Shown in pieces: positions 25,535-34,323 of a stretch of DNA of 64,000 nt; positions within the stretch are counted from its first letter, which is position 1; each line of letters begins with the position of its first letter. This DNA comes from Nocardioides oceani (GTDB lineage Bacteria > Actinomycetota > Actinomycetes > Propionibacteriales > Nocardioidaceae), in assembly GCF_030412965.1 (NCBI RefSeq), contig NZ_JAUHJQ010000002.1, positions 553,979 to 617,978 of the forward strand, given 5' to 3'. Made by a program: the position numbers and the translations under genes. The notes beneath the pieces were generated by a model. It worked only from the letters and a program-made list of their open reading frames with translations, searched no databases and was not told where the DNA came from.

Positions 25535-26479
25535 GTGTCCGGCGCTCCTCTCCTCGTGGCCCTGACCGCTGTGCCGCAGCTCCCCGAGCCCTCGTTCGGA
25601 GCCTTCTTCTCGCAGTGGTCCCTGGCCCCCGTGCCCACCGTCATGACGGTGTGGGTCGTGGGTCTCTACCTGCTCGGGGTCGCCAAGCTGCGCGCCCGGG
25701 GCGACCGGTGGCCCGTGGGGCGGACGATCGCGTTCGTCGGGGTGGGGATGGGCTCGTTCTACGTTGCGACGGCGTCGGGCCTGGCGGCGTACGACACGAC
25801 GCTGCTGAGCGCGCACATGGTCCAGCACATGGTGCTCTCGATGGTGGTCCCGCTGGCTCTCGCGCTGGGCGCGCCGGTCACCCTCGCGCTGCGCACACTG
25901 CCCGCTGCACCGCGCCGGTGGCTGCTGGCGGTGCTGCACTCCCGGGTCGCCGCGGTGCTGTCGTTCGCGCCGCTGGCCTTCGCGCTGTACGTCATCTCGC
26001 CGTGGGCGCTCTACTTCACCGGCTGGTACGACGCGTCGCTGGCCTCGACCTACGTGCACGAGATGATGCACCTGCACCTGGTGCTGATCGGTGCGCTGTT
26101 CTTCTGGCCGCTCATGGGCATCGACCCGGTGCCGGGCCGGGTCGGCTACCCGTTCCGGGTGCTCCTGACCGTGCTGACGCTGCCCTTCCACGCCTTCCTC
26201 GGCGTGACGATCATGGGCCAGACCGAGCTGATCGGCGGGGACCACTACCGGGCGCTGCGCGAGGGCCCGATGGCCTCCTGGCTGCCCGACGCCGCCGACG
26301 ACCAGCACCTCGCCGGCGGCATCCTGTGGGGCTCCGGTGACCTGATCGGCCTGGTGTTCTTCGGGGTGCTCTTCGCCCAGTGGGTGCGGTCCTCGATGCA
26401 GGAGGCCCGGCGGGAGGACCGCCGGCTGGACCGCGAGGAGGAGCGGGCGCGGGCCCGCGAGCTCAGCCCGCGTCCGTAG
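25535..26479 (+). CDS. ctaG: Cytochrome c oxidase assembly factor, CtaG/caa3 type
   Basis: The protein has 314 residues and about seven transmembrane helices. Family features include [38 protein letters not shown] with conserved histidines, and GMDPVPGR-like loop (here [14 protein letters not shown]). Members are needed for caa3/aa3 oxidase assembly in Bacillus, probably in copper handling. Adjacency to ctaE supports the role. GTG 25535 lacks a clear ribosome site and may belong to a leaderless transcript. The last 17 bases overlap the convergent CBS-protein gene. Confidence 0.85.
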   Translation: MSGAPLLVALTAVPQLPEPSFGAFFSQWSLAPVPTVMTVWVVGLYLLGVAKLRARGDRWPVGRTIAFVGVGMGSFYVATASGLAAYDTTLLSAHMVQHMVLSMVVPLALALGAPVTLALRTLPAAPRRWLLAVLHSRVAAVLSFAPLAFALYVISPWALYFTGWYDASLASTYVHEMMHLHLVLIGALFFWPLMGIDPVPGRVGYPFRVLLTVLTLPFHAFLGVTIMGQTELIGGDHYRALREGPMASWLPDAADDQHLAGGILWGSGDLIGLVFFGVLFAQWVRSSMQEARREDRRLDREEERARARELSPRP

Positions 26480-27779
26480 CGGGGGTCTCCCGGTCGTCCC
26501 GGGCACCCTCGTCCTCGACGGCGATCCGCGTCACCCGCGCCGCGTCCGTCTCTGCCACGCGGAGCAGCACGTCGCCGACGGGCACCGCGTCACCGGCCTC
26601 TGCGATGCGGCCGAGCCGGCTGACGACGTACCCGGCGACGGTCTCGTAGTCGCCGTCCTCGAGCTCGACCCCGGTCCGCTCGGCGAAGTCCTCGATGCTC
26701 AGCCCGCCCTCGAGCAGCAGCGACCCGTCGGGGGTGCGGACCTCGGGCTCAGGAGCGTCGTGCTCGTCGCGGATCTCGCCGACGATCTCCTCGACGAGGT
26801 CCTCGAGGGTCACGATGCCGTCGGTGCCGCCGTACTCGTCGACGACCACGGCGAGGTGGACGCCCTCGCGGCGCATCCGGGTGACCGTGGGCAGGACGTG
26901 GTTGGTCTCGGGCACGACGAGGACCTCGCGCTGCACGTCGCGGACGAGGCGGTCCCCGGCGTCGCGGAGGTCGAGCAGGTCGCGCACGTGCAGGAAGCCG
27001 GTGATGTCGTCGAAGCCGCCGGCGCCGGTGACCGGGTAGCGCGACCAGGACAGCCCCCGGACCTGGTCGACGGCCTCGGCCAGCGGCAGGTCGCCGGCGA
27101 GGAAGGCGACCTCGCGGCGCGGGCGCATCACCTCCTTGACGGTGGTGCGGCCGGCGGCGAAGACGTCGCTGAGGATGCGGCGCTCCTGCTCGTCGAGGCC
27201 CTCGTGGGTGGCGACGATGTCGCGCAGCTCCTCCTCGGACAGCTCGTCGTTGGTGGCGGACGGGTCCCCGCCGAGCAGGCGGACCAGCGCGTCGGTGGAG
27301 CGCGACAGCAGCCAGATCACCGGGCGCATGACGGTGGCGAACCGGTCGAGCGGGGGACCGACGAGCAGGGAGAGCTGCGCGGAGCGCTGGAGGGCCAGCC
27401 GCTTGGGCACGAGCTCGCCGAGGACCAGGGAGAGGTAGGCGATCAGCAGCGTCATCGACACCAGGGCCGCCGTGTCGGCGGCCCCCTCGGGCAGGCCGAG
27501 GTCGACGAGGTACGGCGCGACGTCGGGCGCGAGGGTCGACCCGCCGTACGCGGCGGAGAAGAAGCCGGCGACGGTGACGCCGATCTGGACCGCGGCGAGG
27601 AAGCGGTTGGGGTCACGGGCGATCGCGGCCACCCGGGCGCCGCGGGCGCTCTCGCGCTCCATGCGGGAGACCTGGCTGTCGCGCAGGGAGACCAGCGCGA
27701 TCTCGGTGGCCGCGAAGACGCCGCCGACGAGGACGAAGAGCACGACCAGGCCGAGGTTGACGAAGGTCTGGGTGTCCAC
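26463..27779 (-). CDS. Hemolysin/CorC-type CNNM transporter with CBS pair
   Basis: The protein has 438 residues. An N-terminal DUF21/CNNM membrane domain with three to four helices ([19 protein letters not shown] is typical) covers residues ~1-190. Then a CBS pair with [17 protein letters not shown] and a C-terminal CorC/HlyC domain ([21 protein letters not shown]). The family is linked to magnesium and other cation export or homeostasis. Start is GTG 27779, nine bases after the stop of the next gene upstream on the same strand, so the two probably share a transcript. Confidence 0.88.
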   Translation of the reverse strand: MDTQTFVNLGLVVLFVLVGGVFAATEIALVSLRDSQVSRMERESARGARVAAIARDPNRFLAAVQIGVTVAGFFSAAYGGSTLAPDVAPYLVDLGLPEGAADTAALVSMTLLIAYLSLVLGELVPKRLALQRSAQLSLLVGPPLDRFATVMRPVIWLLSRSTDALVRLLGGDPSATNDELSEEELRDIVATHEGLDEQERRILSDVFAAGRTTVKEVMRPRREVAFLAGDLPLAEAVDQVRGLSWSRYPVTGAGGFDDITGFLHVRDLLDLRDAGDRLVRDVQREVLVVPETNHVLPTVTRMRREGVHLAVVVDEYGGTDGIVTLEDLVEEIVGEIRDEHDAPEPEVRTPDGSLLLEGGLSIEDFAERTGVELEDGDYETVAGYVVSRLGRIAEAGDAVPVGDVLLRVAETDAARVTRIAVEDEGARDDRETPATDAG

Positions 27780-27788
27780 GCGGCGAAC

Positions 27789-28298
27789 CTAGCGAGCGGT
27801 TCCTGAGCGTCCGGCCCCCGGCGGCCGGGCCCACGCGCGGAGGCGGCGGTGGCGGTGGGTGAAGAACGAGCCGACGACGTGGCGGGCGCCCGGCAGACGC
27901 GGCGAGAAGGTGAGCCGGTCGGTGACCTCGCACGTCCCCGCGTCGAGCGGCTGCACGGTCCGTTCGTGCTCCCAGCGCGGGAAGAGCAGCATCCGCGAGC
28001 GCTCGTGGAACCGGCGCCCGGGCTCGAGCGCCACGACGGTCATGTCGTCGAAGTCGACGGGGAGGACGCCGCCGGCGAGCAGCCAGGCCTTGCCGAGGGG
28101 GCGGCCCAGCAGCGGCGCGGCGTCGTCGACGGTGCCGCCGCGGAGTGCCGGCGGCATCGTCATCGACAGCCAGGGCCGCATCTCGTGACGGATGCCGGCC
28201 GGGCTGGTCACGCGCGCCCACACCTCCGGCGCCGGCCGCGGCACCGTCGAGGTGCGGACCAGGGTGGTGGGCTCCGTCGTTCGCTGCAGCGCCGGCAT
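27789..28298 (-). CDS. SRPBCC-family ligand-binding protein
   Basis: The protein has 169 residues and no membrane segment. The START-like pattern is seen as RTSTVPRPAPEVWARVTSPAG near the N-terminus and the C-terminal RLTFSPRLPGA strand and helix, with the HERTVQPLDAGTCEVTDRL segment typical of SRPBCC folds. The ligand is not identifiable. It lies nine bases ahead of the CNNM gene and is divergent from the receiver-like gene with about 60 bases between starts. Confidence 0.75.
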   Translation of the reverse strand: MPALQRTTEPTTLVRTSTVPRPAPEVWARVTSPAGIRHEMRPWLSMTMPPALRGGTVDDAAPLLGRPLGKAWLLAGGVLPVDFDDMTVVALEPGRRFHERSRMLLFPRWEHERTVQPLDAGTCEVTDRLTFSPRLPGARHVVGSFFTHRHRRLRAWARPPGAGRSGTAR

Positions 28299-28357
28299 GT
28301 CCGGATCCTAGGGAGGGTCGTGGGCAGCGACCGGCCGTGCGTCGTACGATCCCGGGC

Positions 28358-28783
28358 GTGACCGACTCCGCGACCGCTCCGCTCAAGGTGCTCGTCTACA
28401 GCGACGACGTGAACACCCGCCAGCAGGTGATCCTGGCGCTGGGCCGGCGCCCGCACCCGGACCTGCCCGAGCTGGAGTACGTCGAGGTCGCGACCGAGCC
28501 GGTCGTGATCCAGAACATGGACGCCGGCCACGTCGACCTGGTGATCCTCGACGGCGAGGCCGTGCCCGCCGGCGGCATGGGCATCGCCAAGCAGCTCAAG
28601 GACGAGATCTACCAGTGCCCGCCGGTGGTCGTGCTGACCGGCCGCCCGCAGGACGCGTGGCTCGCGACGTGGTCGCGGGCGGAGGCGGCGGTGCCGCACC
28701 CGCTCGACCCGATCCAGCTCGCGGAGACCGTCGTCGCGCTGCTGCGCTCGCGGGTGCCCGCCTCGAGCACCTCCACCTCCTGA
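28358..28783 (+). CDS. Stand-alone receiver-like protein before trpD
   Basis: The protein has 141 residues and resembles a CheY-type receiver. It has an acidic pair in [14 protein letters not shown], a candidate phospho-acceptor Asp65 in VILDGEAVP and the Thr in VVVLTGR. The usual conserved Lys before the last cis-proline is replaced: the position reads PHPLDP. There is no DNA-binding output domain. Similar proteins lie upstream of trpD in other actinobacteria. It ends one base before the trpD start. A signalling or structural role is inferred; it may be a pseudo-receiver. Confidence 0.72.
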   Translation: MTDSATAPLKVLVYSDDVNTRQQVILALGRRPHPDLPELEYVEVATEPVVIQNMDAGHVDLVILDGEAVPAGGMGIAKQLKDEIYQCPPVVVLTGRPQDAWLATWSRAEAAVPHPLDPIQLAETVVALLRSRVPASSTSTS

Positions 28784-28784
28784 G

Positions 28785-29810
28785 GTGTCGACCTGGGCCG
28801 AGGTCCTCGGCGCGCTCGTCGCCGGGGAGGACCTGAGCGCCGACCAGACCGCCTGGGCGATGGGGGAGGTGCTCGCCGGTGAGGCCACGCCAGCGCAGGT
28901 CGCCGGCTTCGCCGTCGCGCTGCGCGCCAAGGGCGAGACCACCGACGAGCTGCGCGGGCTCGCCGAGGCGATGCTGGCGGCCGCGAACCCGATCTCCGTG
29001 CCGGGCCGGCTGCTCGACGTCGTGGGGACCGGCGGCGACCGGTCGTTCTCGGTGAACATCTCGACCATGTCGGCGATCGTCGCCGCCGGCGCGGGCGCGC
29101 CCGTGGTCAAGCACGGCAACCGCTCGGCCTCCTCGAAGTCCGGCTCGGCCGACGTGCTCGAGGCGCTCGGCATCCGTCTCGACCTGCCGGTCGCCCGGGT
29201 CGCCGAGGTCGCCGTGGAGGCGGGGATCACGTTCTGCTTCTCCGCCGCGTTCCACCCGGCGATGCGGCACGCGGCCGTCCCGCGCCGGGAGCTCGGCATC
29301 GGCACGTCGTTCAACCTGCTCGGCCCGCTCACCAACCCGGCCCGCCCCGCCGCGCAGGCCATCGGCTGCGCGGACGCGCGCGTCGCGCCGGTGATGGCCG
29401 GGGTGTACGCCGCGCGGGGCGTCGACGCGTGGGTGTTCCGCGGCGACGACGGGCTCGACGAGCTCACGACGACGACCACGTCGCGGCTGTGGCGGGTCCA
29501 CGCGGGCGAGGTCGTCCCCGAGACCGTCGACCCGGCGGCGTACGACCTGGCGCCGGCGACGGCGGAGGACCTCCAGGGCGGCGACGCCGCGCACAATGCC
29601 GACGTCGTACGCCGCCTGCTGGCCGGCGAGCGCGGGCCGGTGCGCGACGCGGTCCTGCTCAACGCCGGGGCGGCCCTGGCGGTGCATGCCTCGCCGTCGC
29701 TGCCCGCCACGGAGTCGCTCGGCGACGGGATCCGCCGGGCCGGCGAGGCGATCGACTCCGGCGCCGCCGCGGCCACGCTGGAGCGCTGGGTGGCGGCCTC
29801 CTCCGCCTGA
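28785..29810 (+). CDS. trpD: Anthranilate phosphoribosyltransferase TrpD
   Basis: The protein has 341 residues. TrpD attaches phosphoribosyl from PRPP to anthranilate in tryptophan synthesis. The PRPP-binding [17 protein letters not shown] motif, [20 protein letters not shown], and [13 protein letters not shown] are all present, so the active site looks intact. GTG 28785 begins right after the receiver-like gene. No other trp genes are nearby and no leader peptide is visible. In mycobacteria the trpD homologue sits beside ctaE in the same way. Confidence 0.95.
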   Translation: MSTWAEVLGALVAGEDLSADQTAWAMGEVLAGEATPAQVAGFAVALRAKGETTDELRGLAEAMLAAANPISVPGRLLDVVGTGGDRSFSVNISTMSAIVAAGAGAPVVKHGNRSASSKSGSADVLEALGIRLDLPVARVAEVAVEAGITFCFSAAFHPAMRHAAVPRRELGIGTSFNLLGPLTNPARPAAQAIGCADARVAPVMAGVYAARGVDAWVFRGDDGLDELTTTTTSRLWRVHAGEVVPETVDPAAYDLAPATAEDLQGGDAAHNADVVRRLLAGERGPVRDAVLLNAGAALAVHASPSLPATESLGDGIRRAGEAIDSGAAAATLERWVAASSA

Positions 29811-29830
29811 CGGCCTTGCTCGGCCGAGCC

Positions 29831-30454
29831 TCAGAGGTCGAGGACGAACTGGCGACCGTTCGGGCGGAAGCCGAGGTGGGGGTAGTAGGCGCCGACCATC
29901 CCCGGCGGCGTCAGCACGTGGCGCAGGCCGAGGTCGCGCAGCACGCCGCTGCGGCGCCAGAGGAACTCGCCGGGGGAGAAGTCGCGGTAGCGGGGCGTCA
30001 CGTAGTCGAGCTGGACGTGCGCGACGTCGCCGTCCTTGCGGAGCACGACGATCCCGACCGTCTCGTCACCCTTGAGCACCACGAACGCGTGCTGGCTGCC
30101 GGCCGGTGCCGGGTCGAAGTCGGGCTGGAAGCGCCGGATGTCCTCGGCGTGCGTGCGCAGGACGTGGCGCAGGTAGGCGTCCTCCGGCCGCACCTCGACG
30201 ACCTCGAACGCCGCCTCGTCGTGCCGGTCGCGCGTCAGCCGCACGATCCAGTAGACGTTGATGACCGCCAGCACCGCGTTCATCCCCACCATCGGCCACA
30301 CCCCGACGAGCGCGTTGAACACGAGCAGCACCAGGCAGCCGAGCAGGTTGAGCGTGCGGAAGCGCAGCACCCGCGCCTGCAGGAGCGAGTAGACCAGCAG
30401 CGCGCTCCCGCCCCACCCGACCACGTCGAGCCAGTGGTCCGCGAGCCAGGTCAT
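29831..30454 (-). CDS. YgjV-like membrane domain fused to GNAT acyltransferase
   Basis: The protein has 207 residues. Residues ~1-75 form two or three transmembrane helices matching YgjV-type inner-membrane proteins (WLDVVGWGGSALLVYSLLQA; a VFNALVGVWPMVGMNAVLA helix). Residues ~95-207 look like a GNAT acetyltransferase (HAFVVLKGDETVGIVVL strand; GAYYPHLGFRPNGRQFVLDL end with the family YxxLGF-like motif). The acceptor is unknown. It is the last gene of the glycosyltransferase operon and overlaps the DUF2142 stop by four bases (ATGA), so acylation of the glycan made there is plausible. Confidence 0.68.
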   Translation of the reverse strand: MTWLADHWLDVVGWGGSALLVYSLLQARVLRFRTLNLLGCLVLLVFNALVGVWPMVGMNAVLAVINVYWIVRLTRDRHDEAAFEVVEVRPEDAYLRHVLRTHAEDIRRFQPDFDPAPAGSQHAFVVLKGDETVGIVVLRKDGDVAHVQLDYVTPRYRDFSPGEFLWRRSGVLRDLGLRHVLTPPGMVGAYYPHLGFRPNGRQFVLDL

Positions 30455-31953
30455 CGGTGGAGAGTACTGGGCTCCAGTGTCAGCCGTCCCGGGGCCGGAC
30501 CCTCGGGTTCCAGATGGCGCGACCGTGTCGCGACGGCGACGGCGACGCCCCACGCTGTCGCGCCGCTCACGACAAGCAGTGCGAGGACGCTGTCCGGCGG
30601 CACGAACCATGAGTCCGTGCCTGCCAGCGGGCTGGACAGTCGTTCGCCCCTGACGACGTCGAGGACGCCGATCAGCTCGACGGCTGCAGTGGGGACGACG
30701 ACGGTCAGCGCGACGAGGGCCACCGCCAGCCGCCCGTGGACGTGCGGGAGCGGTGGTTTGGCGGCTGCGCACAGCAGGAGCGCTCCCAGCGCGAGGGGGT
30801 AGCTGTACCGGCCCTGCCAGGCGATGCCGAGCTCGGCGTGCGTCAGGAGGGTCGCGGCCGACGGCACCAGCACGGCGGAGACGACCACGAGTGCGACCGC
30901 GCGCCTGAGGCGGTGGTCCGCGGCGCGGAGGCCCACGAGGAGGATGACGGTCCAGACGGTCAGCGTGACGGCGTACAAGCCGAGCGGAGCGATCTCGTCC
31001 CGGGCCGGGAATGCAGCCACCGACTGGAAGAGCCACATCGCCCAGCCGCCGGGGAGCGCCGCCCAGGCGTCGCGCGTGACCCCGAGGGGGCCGCCCGGGT
31101 CGTTCGTCCGTGCCGCGGCGGTCCAGCCCAGGGCAGCGACTCCTGCCACCACGAGGAGGCCCGCGGTCGCCGCGCCGGCTCGGGAGCGCAGCAGTGCGAA
31201 CACCCGCGGACGCCCCAGCAGCAGGGACCCGCCGGCGAGGATGAGGACCAACCACAGCGGCCCCAGCGTCCGCACCATGACAAGGCCCAGGCCGCCCATC
31301 GCCACGGCCCCGAGGTAGAAGCGGTCGGGGGCCGGGCTCCTGGACGAGTCGCGCCTCAGGCCCACGATGCCCACCCAGACGAGCACGGCCGAGGCCAGCT
31401 CCACGCCGTTCGGGGCGGCCACGGCACTCGAGTACAGCACGATCGGCGTCAGGACCGACGCGAAGCACATCCAGGTCCACCTCGAGGACCCGCGACGGGC
31501 GAGCACGAACGCCGCGGCGCCGAGGAGGAACGCACACAGGAGGGCCGCGCAGACTCTCATCGCGTACAGGGCGGCGACACCGTCGAACGGGAGGGCCGCG
31601 GAGCCGACGAGCGCGTAGAACACCGGGTTGTAGCGCGCCGCCGAGCTGGCGACGGTCGTCCTCCCGTCGCCGTTCGACGTCCCCTCGCAGTTGTCGGGGG
31701 TCGTGTAGGGCAGCGACTCGCACACGGGGTGAGCGCTGTCGACGACATCCCGCGGTACCTGCAGCCGGTCCCCCCATCCGTCCGGGGAGCGAGGGTGGGT
31801 CGGGGACCAGTCACCTCGCGCCACCGCGGCGGCCTTGTAGGCGTGCTCGTGCTCGTCCAGCCCCCGGTAGGGCGGGACGGTGAGGACCCAGGCCGCCTGC
31901 AGGCACAAGGTTCCGAGCACGAACCACAGGGCTGCGCGCGCCGGGGCGGTCAC
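30451..31953 (-). CDS. DUF2142 polytopic membrane protein
   Basis: The protein has 500 residues and around eleven transmembrane helices. The DUF2142 pattern is visible: an N-terminal helix followed by PPYRGLDEHEHAYKAAAVARGDW and a large first extracytoplasmic loop, then RYNPVFYALVG, in the manner of GT-C glycosyltransferases that use polyprenyl-linked sugars. The start GTG overlaps the upstream glycosyltransferase stop (GTGA). Predicted role is transfer or handling of a lipid-linked sugar in surface glycan assembly; the family has no firm biochemistry. Confidence 0.78.
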   Translation of the reverse strand: MTAPARAALWFVLGTLCLQAAWVLTVPPYRGLDEHEHAYKAAAVARGDWSPTHPRSPDGWGDRLQVPRDVVDSAHPVCESLPYTTPDNCEGTSNGDGRTTVASSAARYNPVFYALVGSAALPFDGVAALYAMRVCAALLCAFLLGAAAFVLARRGSSRWTWMCFASVLTPIVLYSSAVAAPNGVELASAVLVWVGIVGLRRDSSRSPAPDRFYLGAVAMGGLGLVMVRTLGPLWLVLILAGGSLLLGRPRVFALLRSRAGAATAGLLVVAGVAALGWTAAARTNDPGGPLGVTRDAWAALPGGWAMWLFQSVAAFPARDEIAPLGLYAVTLTVWTVILLVGLRAADHRLRRAVALVVVSAVLVPSAATLLTHAELGIAWQGRYSYPLALGALLLCAAAKPPLPHVHGRLAVALVALTVVVPTAAVELIGVLDVVRGERLSSPLAGTDSWFVPPDSVLALLVVSGATAWGVAVAVATRSRHLEPEGPAPGRLTLEPSTLHR

Positions 31954-32822
31954 GAGGGGCCTACCCGCAGACGGCCGCCGGTCCGTCGCCGTGCGACGTG
32001 CGCGACACCGCGATGAAGCCGGCTGGTCACGTGCCATCGTGCAGCGCGCGCAGCGCGGGGCCAACCCATGGCGCTGAAAGCGGCCTCGAGCTCGGAGAAC
32101 AGGAGGCGCTCCTCGACGAAGCGCGTCCGCGTCGACGCCGCCAATGACGACTCGCTCAGTCCGTGTCGCCGGTACTGGAACGCCTCAACATCCGTCAGGG
32201 CCAGGACGCCGCCGCGACGGACGACCTCGACGGCCAGGGCCAGGTCGAGCGTGGTCGGCAGGTCCTGGCGGAAGCCGATCTCCTTGATGCGGCTGCTGCG
32301 CCAGGACAGCGCGGGGAAGTAGAGCCAGTTGCCGTGCATCAGCGACGCGGCCAGACCTTCCCCGTGCAGCTCGGCCGCAGGCTGCCTGGCTCGGAGCAAG
32401 CGCTTGACCCGGTCGGCGAGGGGCGCCGAGCGGCGCCCGCTCTCGTCGATCACCTGCACCGCGGGTAGCACCATGTCGATCGTCGTCCCGTGGGTGACGA
32501 CTTCCCTGATCGTCCGCACGTAGTGGGGGAGGAGGACGTCGTCGCAGCCAGGGAAGACGCACCACTCGTGGTCGACGAGGTCCAGCGCCCGCTGGAAGTT
32601 GCGTGTGAGACCGAGCCGCTCCGGGTTGGTGACCCACCGGACGCGGGGGTCCTCGAGCCGCCGCTGCCATGCCGGCGTGCCGAGCCCGTCGTGCCGGCCG
32701 TCCTCCACCACGGTCAGTCGCCACCGCGGGTCGTCCTGCGCGAGAACGCTGTCGACGGTGGCGGCGAGGTAGTCCACGCGCCCGTAGAAGGGGACGACGA
32801 TGTCGATCGCGTCCAACGTCAT
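31950..32822 (-). CDS. GT2-family glycosyltransferase
   Basis: The protein has 290 residues with a GT-A fold. It begins DAIDIVVPFYGRVDYLAATV, and CVFPGCDDVLLPHYVRTI holds the metal-binding DxD-like region (GCDD). It continues with an ...ALAVEVVRRGGVLALTDV acceptor-domain segment. There is no membrane anchor. The donor sugar is not predictable. ATG 32822 overlaps the DUF2304 stop (ATGA). It sits between DUF2304 and DUF2142 and is probably a sugar transferase of the same glycan pathway. Confidence 0.85.
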   Translation of the reverse strand: MTLDAIDIVVPFYGRVDYLAATVDSVLAQDDPRWRLTVVEDGRHDGLGTPAWQRRLEDPRVRWVTNPERLGLTRNFQRALDLVDHEWCVFPGCDDVLLPHYVRTIREVVTHGTTIDMVLPAVQVIDESGRRSAPLADRVKRLLRARQPAAELHGEGLAASLMHGNWLYFPALSWRSSRIKEIGFRQDLPTTLDLALAVEVVRRGGVLALTDVEAFQYRRHGLSESSLAASTRTRFVEERLLFSELEAAFSAMGWPRAARAARWHVTSRLHRGVAHVARRRTGGRLRVGPS

Positions 32823-33181
32823 GACTCGGGCACACGCTCCCGCTCGTCGGTACGGCGCGCCAGTTCCAGCTCGAGGAGCGCCTGCGACCGCGCCACGGTC
32901 GCGAGCCGCTCCTCGACCGTTCGGAGGCGCTGCCGCTGGGCGATGGAGCTGAACAGGAAGGCCACTACGAGGAGATAGAGCACCAGGTCGGTGCCGCGGC
33001 CCACGCCCATGAGGTTGGCGACCCTGCTGACGAGGTCCGGGGCCATGACCGCGGTGACCCAGCTCGCGGCGAAGAGGAGACCGCCGAGTCGAGTGGCCGC
33101 CAGCTGGCGGCCACCGCTGCTGCGGAGGAGCCACCACCCCGCCATCGCCACACTGGCGATGAGGAATACCTTGATGATCAC
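32819..33181 (-). CDS. DUF2304 small membrane protein
   Basis: The protein has 120 residues with three hydrophobic helices (VFLIASVAMAGWWLLRS; LGGLLFAASWVTAVMA; GTDLVLYLLVVAFLF) and a charged coiled tail from residue ~82. DUF2304 genes often accompany GT2 dolichol-phosphate-mannose-synthase-like genes, as here. The function is unknown, though flippase or membrane anchor roles are possible by analogy with the GtrA neighbours of GtrB-type enzymes. GTG start overlaps the GT2 stop. Confidence 0.8.
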   Translation of the reverse strand: MIIKVFLIASVAMAGWWLLRSSGGRQLAATRLGGLLFAASWVTAVMAPDLVSRVANLMGVGRGTDLVLYLLVVAFLFSSIAQRQRLRTVEERLATVARSQALLELELARRTDERERVPES

Positions 33182-33864
33182 AGCGCCGACCTCAACCGCT
33201 GGCTGGTCAGGTCGTAGACGATGTTGAAGGCGTTCAGGTTCGACTGGCCCTTGCGGCGGGAGTACTCGGTGTACGCGATGGTGGTCGGGTGCTCCGCCCA
33301 GCTGAGCCGAGACTGCGTGATCGCCGACTCGAGCTCGGTCGCGTATGCCATGCCCGGCTGACGCAGCCTGATCGCGCCGATCGCGCGCCTGCTGAGCACC
33401 CGCAGCCCGTTGTGCGTGTCGGTCAGCGCAAGGCCCGTCGACCAGCGCGAGTAGCGCAGGGCGGCCGCGAGGAGCAGTCGGCGTGCGAGCGGCTGGTCCG
33501 TGGTGGATCCGAGGGCTCGGGACCCGAGCAGCACGTCCACCCCGGTTCGGCGGCTGGCCTCGACCATGGCGACCGCGTCCGCGACCCGGTGCTGCCCGTC
33601 GGCGTCGAAGGTGACCGTGAGGCCCGTGCCCGGTCGGCGGGAGAGCAGGTCGAAGCCGGTCTGCAGGGCGGCGCCCTGGCCGAGGTTCACGGGGTGCCGG
33701 AGGACGAGGGCGCCCGCCGTCCGCGCCACGCTGGCCGAGTCGTCCGAGCTGCCGTCGTCGACGCAGACGATGGTTGCGAAGTGCTCGCGCAGCTCGGCCA
33801 CCACTGTGCCGACCACCGACGCTTCGTTGTACATCGGCACCAGCACGACCGTCGTCTGATCCAT
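33178..33864 (-). CDS. GT2 polyprenyl-phosphate sugar synthase-like glycosyltransferase
   Basis: The protein has 228 residues and matches the DPM1/GtrB-type GT2 subgroup. It has VLVPMYNEASVVGTVV, CVDDGSSDDS, LVLRHPVNLGQGAALQTGFD, and TFDADGQHRVADAVAM with the catalytic DADG. Such enzymes load a sugar onto polyprenyl phosphate at the inner membrane face. ATG 33864 was selected for its GGGAGGCGAG site; an in-frame GTG 60 bases upstream lacks one. It is the first gene of the five-gene operon, with about 138 bases before the next gene upstream. Confidence 0.85.
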   Translation of the reverse strand: MDQTTVVLVPMYNEASVVGTVVAELREHFATIVCVDDGSSDDSASVARTAGALVLRHPVNLGQGAALQTGFDLLSRRPGTGLTVTFDADGQHRVADAVAMVEASRRTGVDVLLGSRALGSTTDQPLARRLLLAAALRYSRWSTGLALTDTHNGLRVLSRRAIGAIRLRQPGMAYATELESAITQSRLSWAEHPTTIAYTEYSRRKGQSNLNAFNIVYDLTSQRLRSAL

Positions 33865-34002
33865 CTCGCCTCCCGCTTCCAGTGGGAAGATTAGAAAGCG
33901 GACGGCTCGCGTAGGAGTACTCACGTACAGGTCTGGCCGACCGGTAGGAGAATGGCCCGAAGTGACTATCCGTTGCCCAGACGGGAGGTTGTCGCCGTCT
34001 AC

Positions 34003-34281
34003 CTAGTCGAGGCCGAGGGAGAACGCCGACTCGAGGTCGTGCTGGGAGTAGGCGCGGAAGGCGATGTGCGTCTCGGTCGCGGTGACGCCCTCGACCTTGT
34101 TGAGGCGGTCGGCCACCACCCGCGCCACGTCGTCGTGGTCGCGGACCCGGACCAGCGCGATGAGGTCGATCTGCCCGGTCACCGAGTAGACCTCGCTGAC
34201 CCCGTCGAGGGCTGCGATCGCCTCGGCCACCTCGGGGATGCGGGCGACGTCAGCCTTGACGAAGACGATGGCGGTGATCAT
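34003..34281 (-). CDS. Stand-alone Lrp/AsnC C-terminal (RAM) domain
   Basis: The protein has 92 residues, consisting only of the AsnC/Lrp ligand-binding and oligomerisation domain: ITAIVFVKADVARIPEVAEA, GVSEVYSVTGQIDLIALVRV, and the C-terminal TETHIAFRAYSQHDLESAF. No helix-turn-helix is present, so it cannot bind DNA alone. It may sense amino acids as an effector partner for other Lrp-type regulators. Stand-alone copies next to this nuclease and trpD occur in other actinobacteria. It lies 42 bases beyond the nuclease stop on the same strand. Confidence 0.87.
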   Translation of the reverse strand: MITAIVFVKADVARIPEVAEAIAALDGVSEVYSVTGQIDLIALVRVRDHDDVARVVADRLNKVEGVTATETHIAFRAYSQHDLESAFSLGLD

Positions 34282-34323
34282 GGGCCAGACCCTAGCCGTG
34301 ACGGGCCTTCGGCCGGGCGATCC

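Noticed and set aside
28784..28784. A trp attenuator or leader peptide before trpD
   Set aside because: The receiver-like gene ends one base before trpD, leaving no space for a leader.
33865..34002. A regulatory RNA or small gene in the gap upstream of the glycan operon
   Set aside because: No open frame with convincing codon use and no strong stem-loop was seen; a promoter is expected but no convincing pair of boxes was found.
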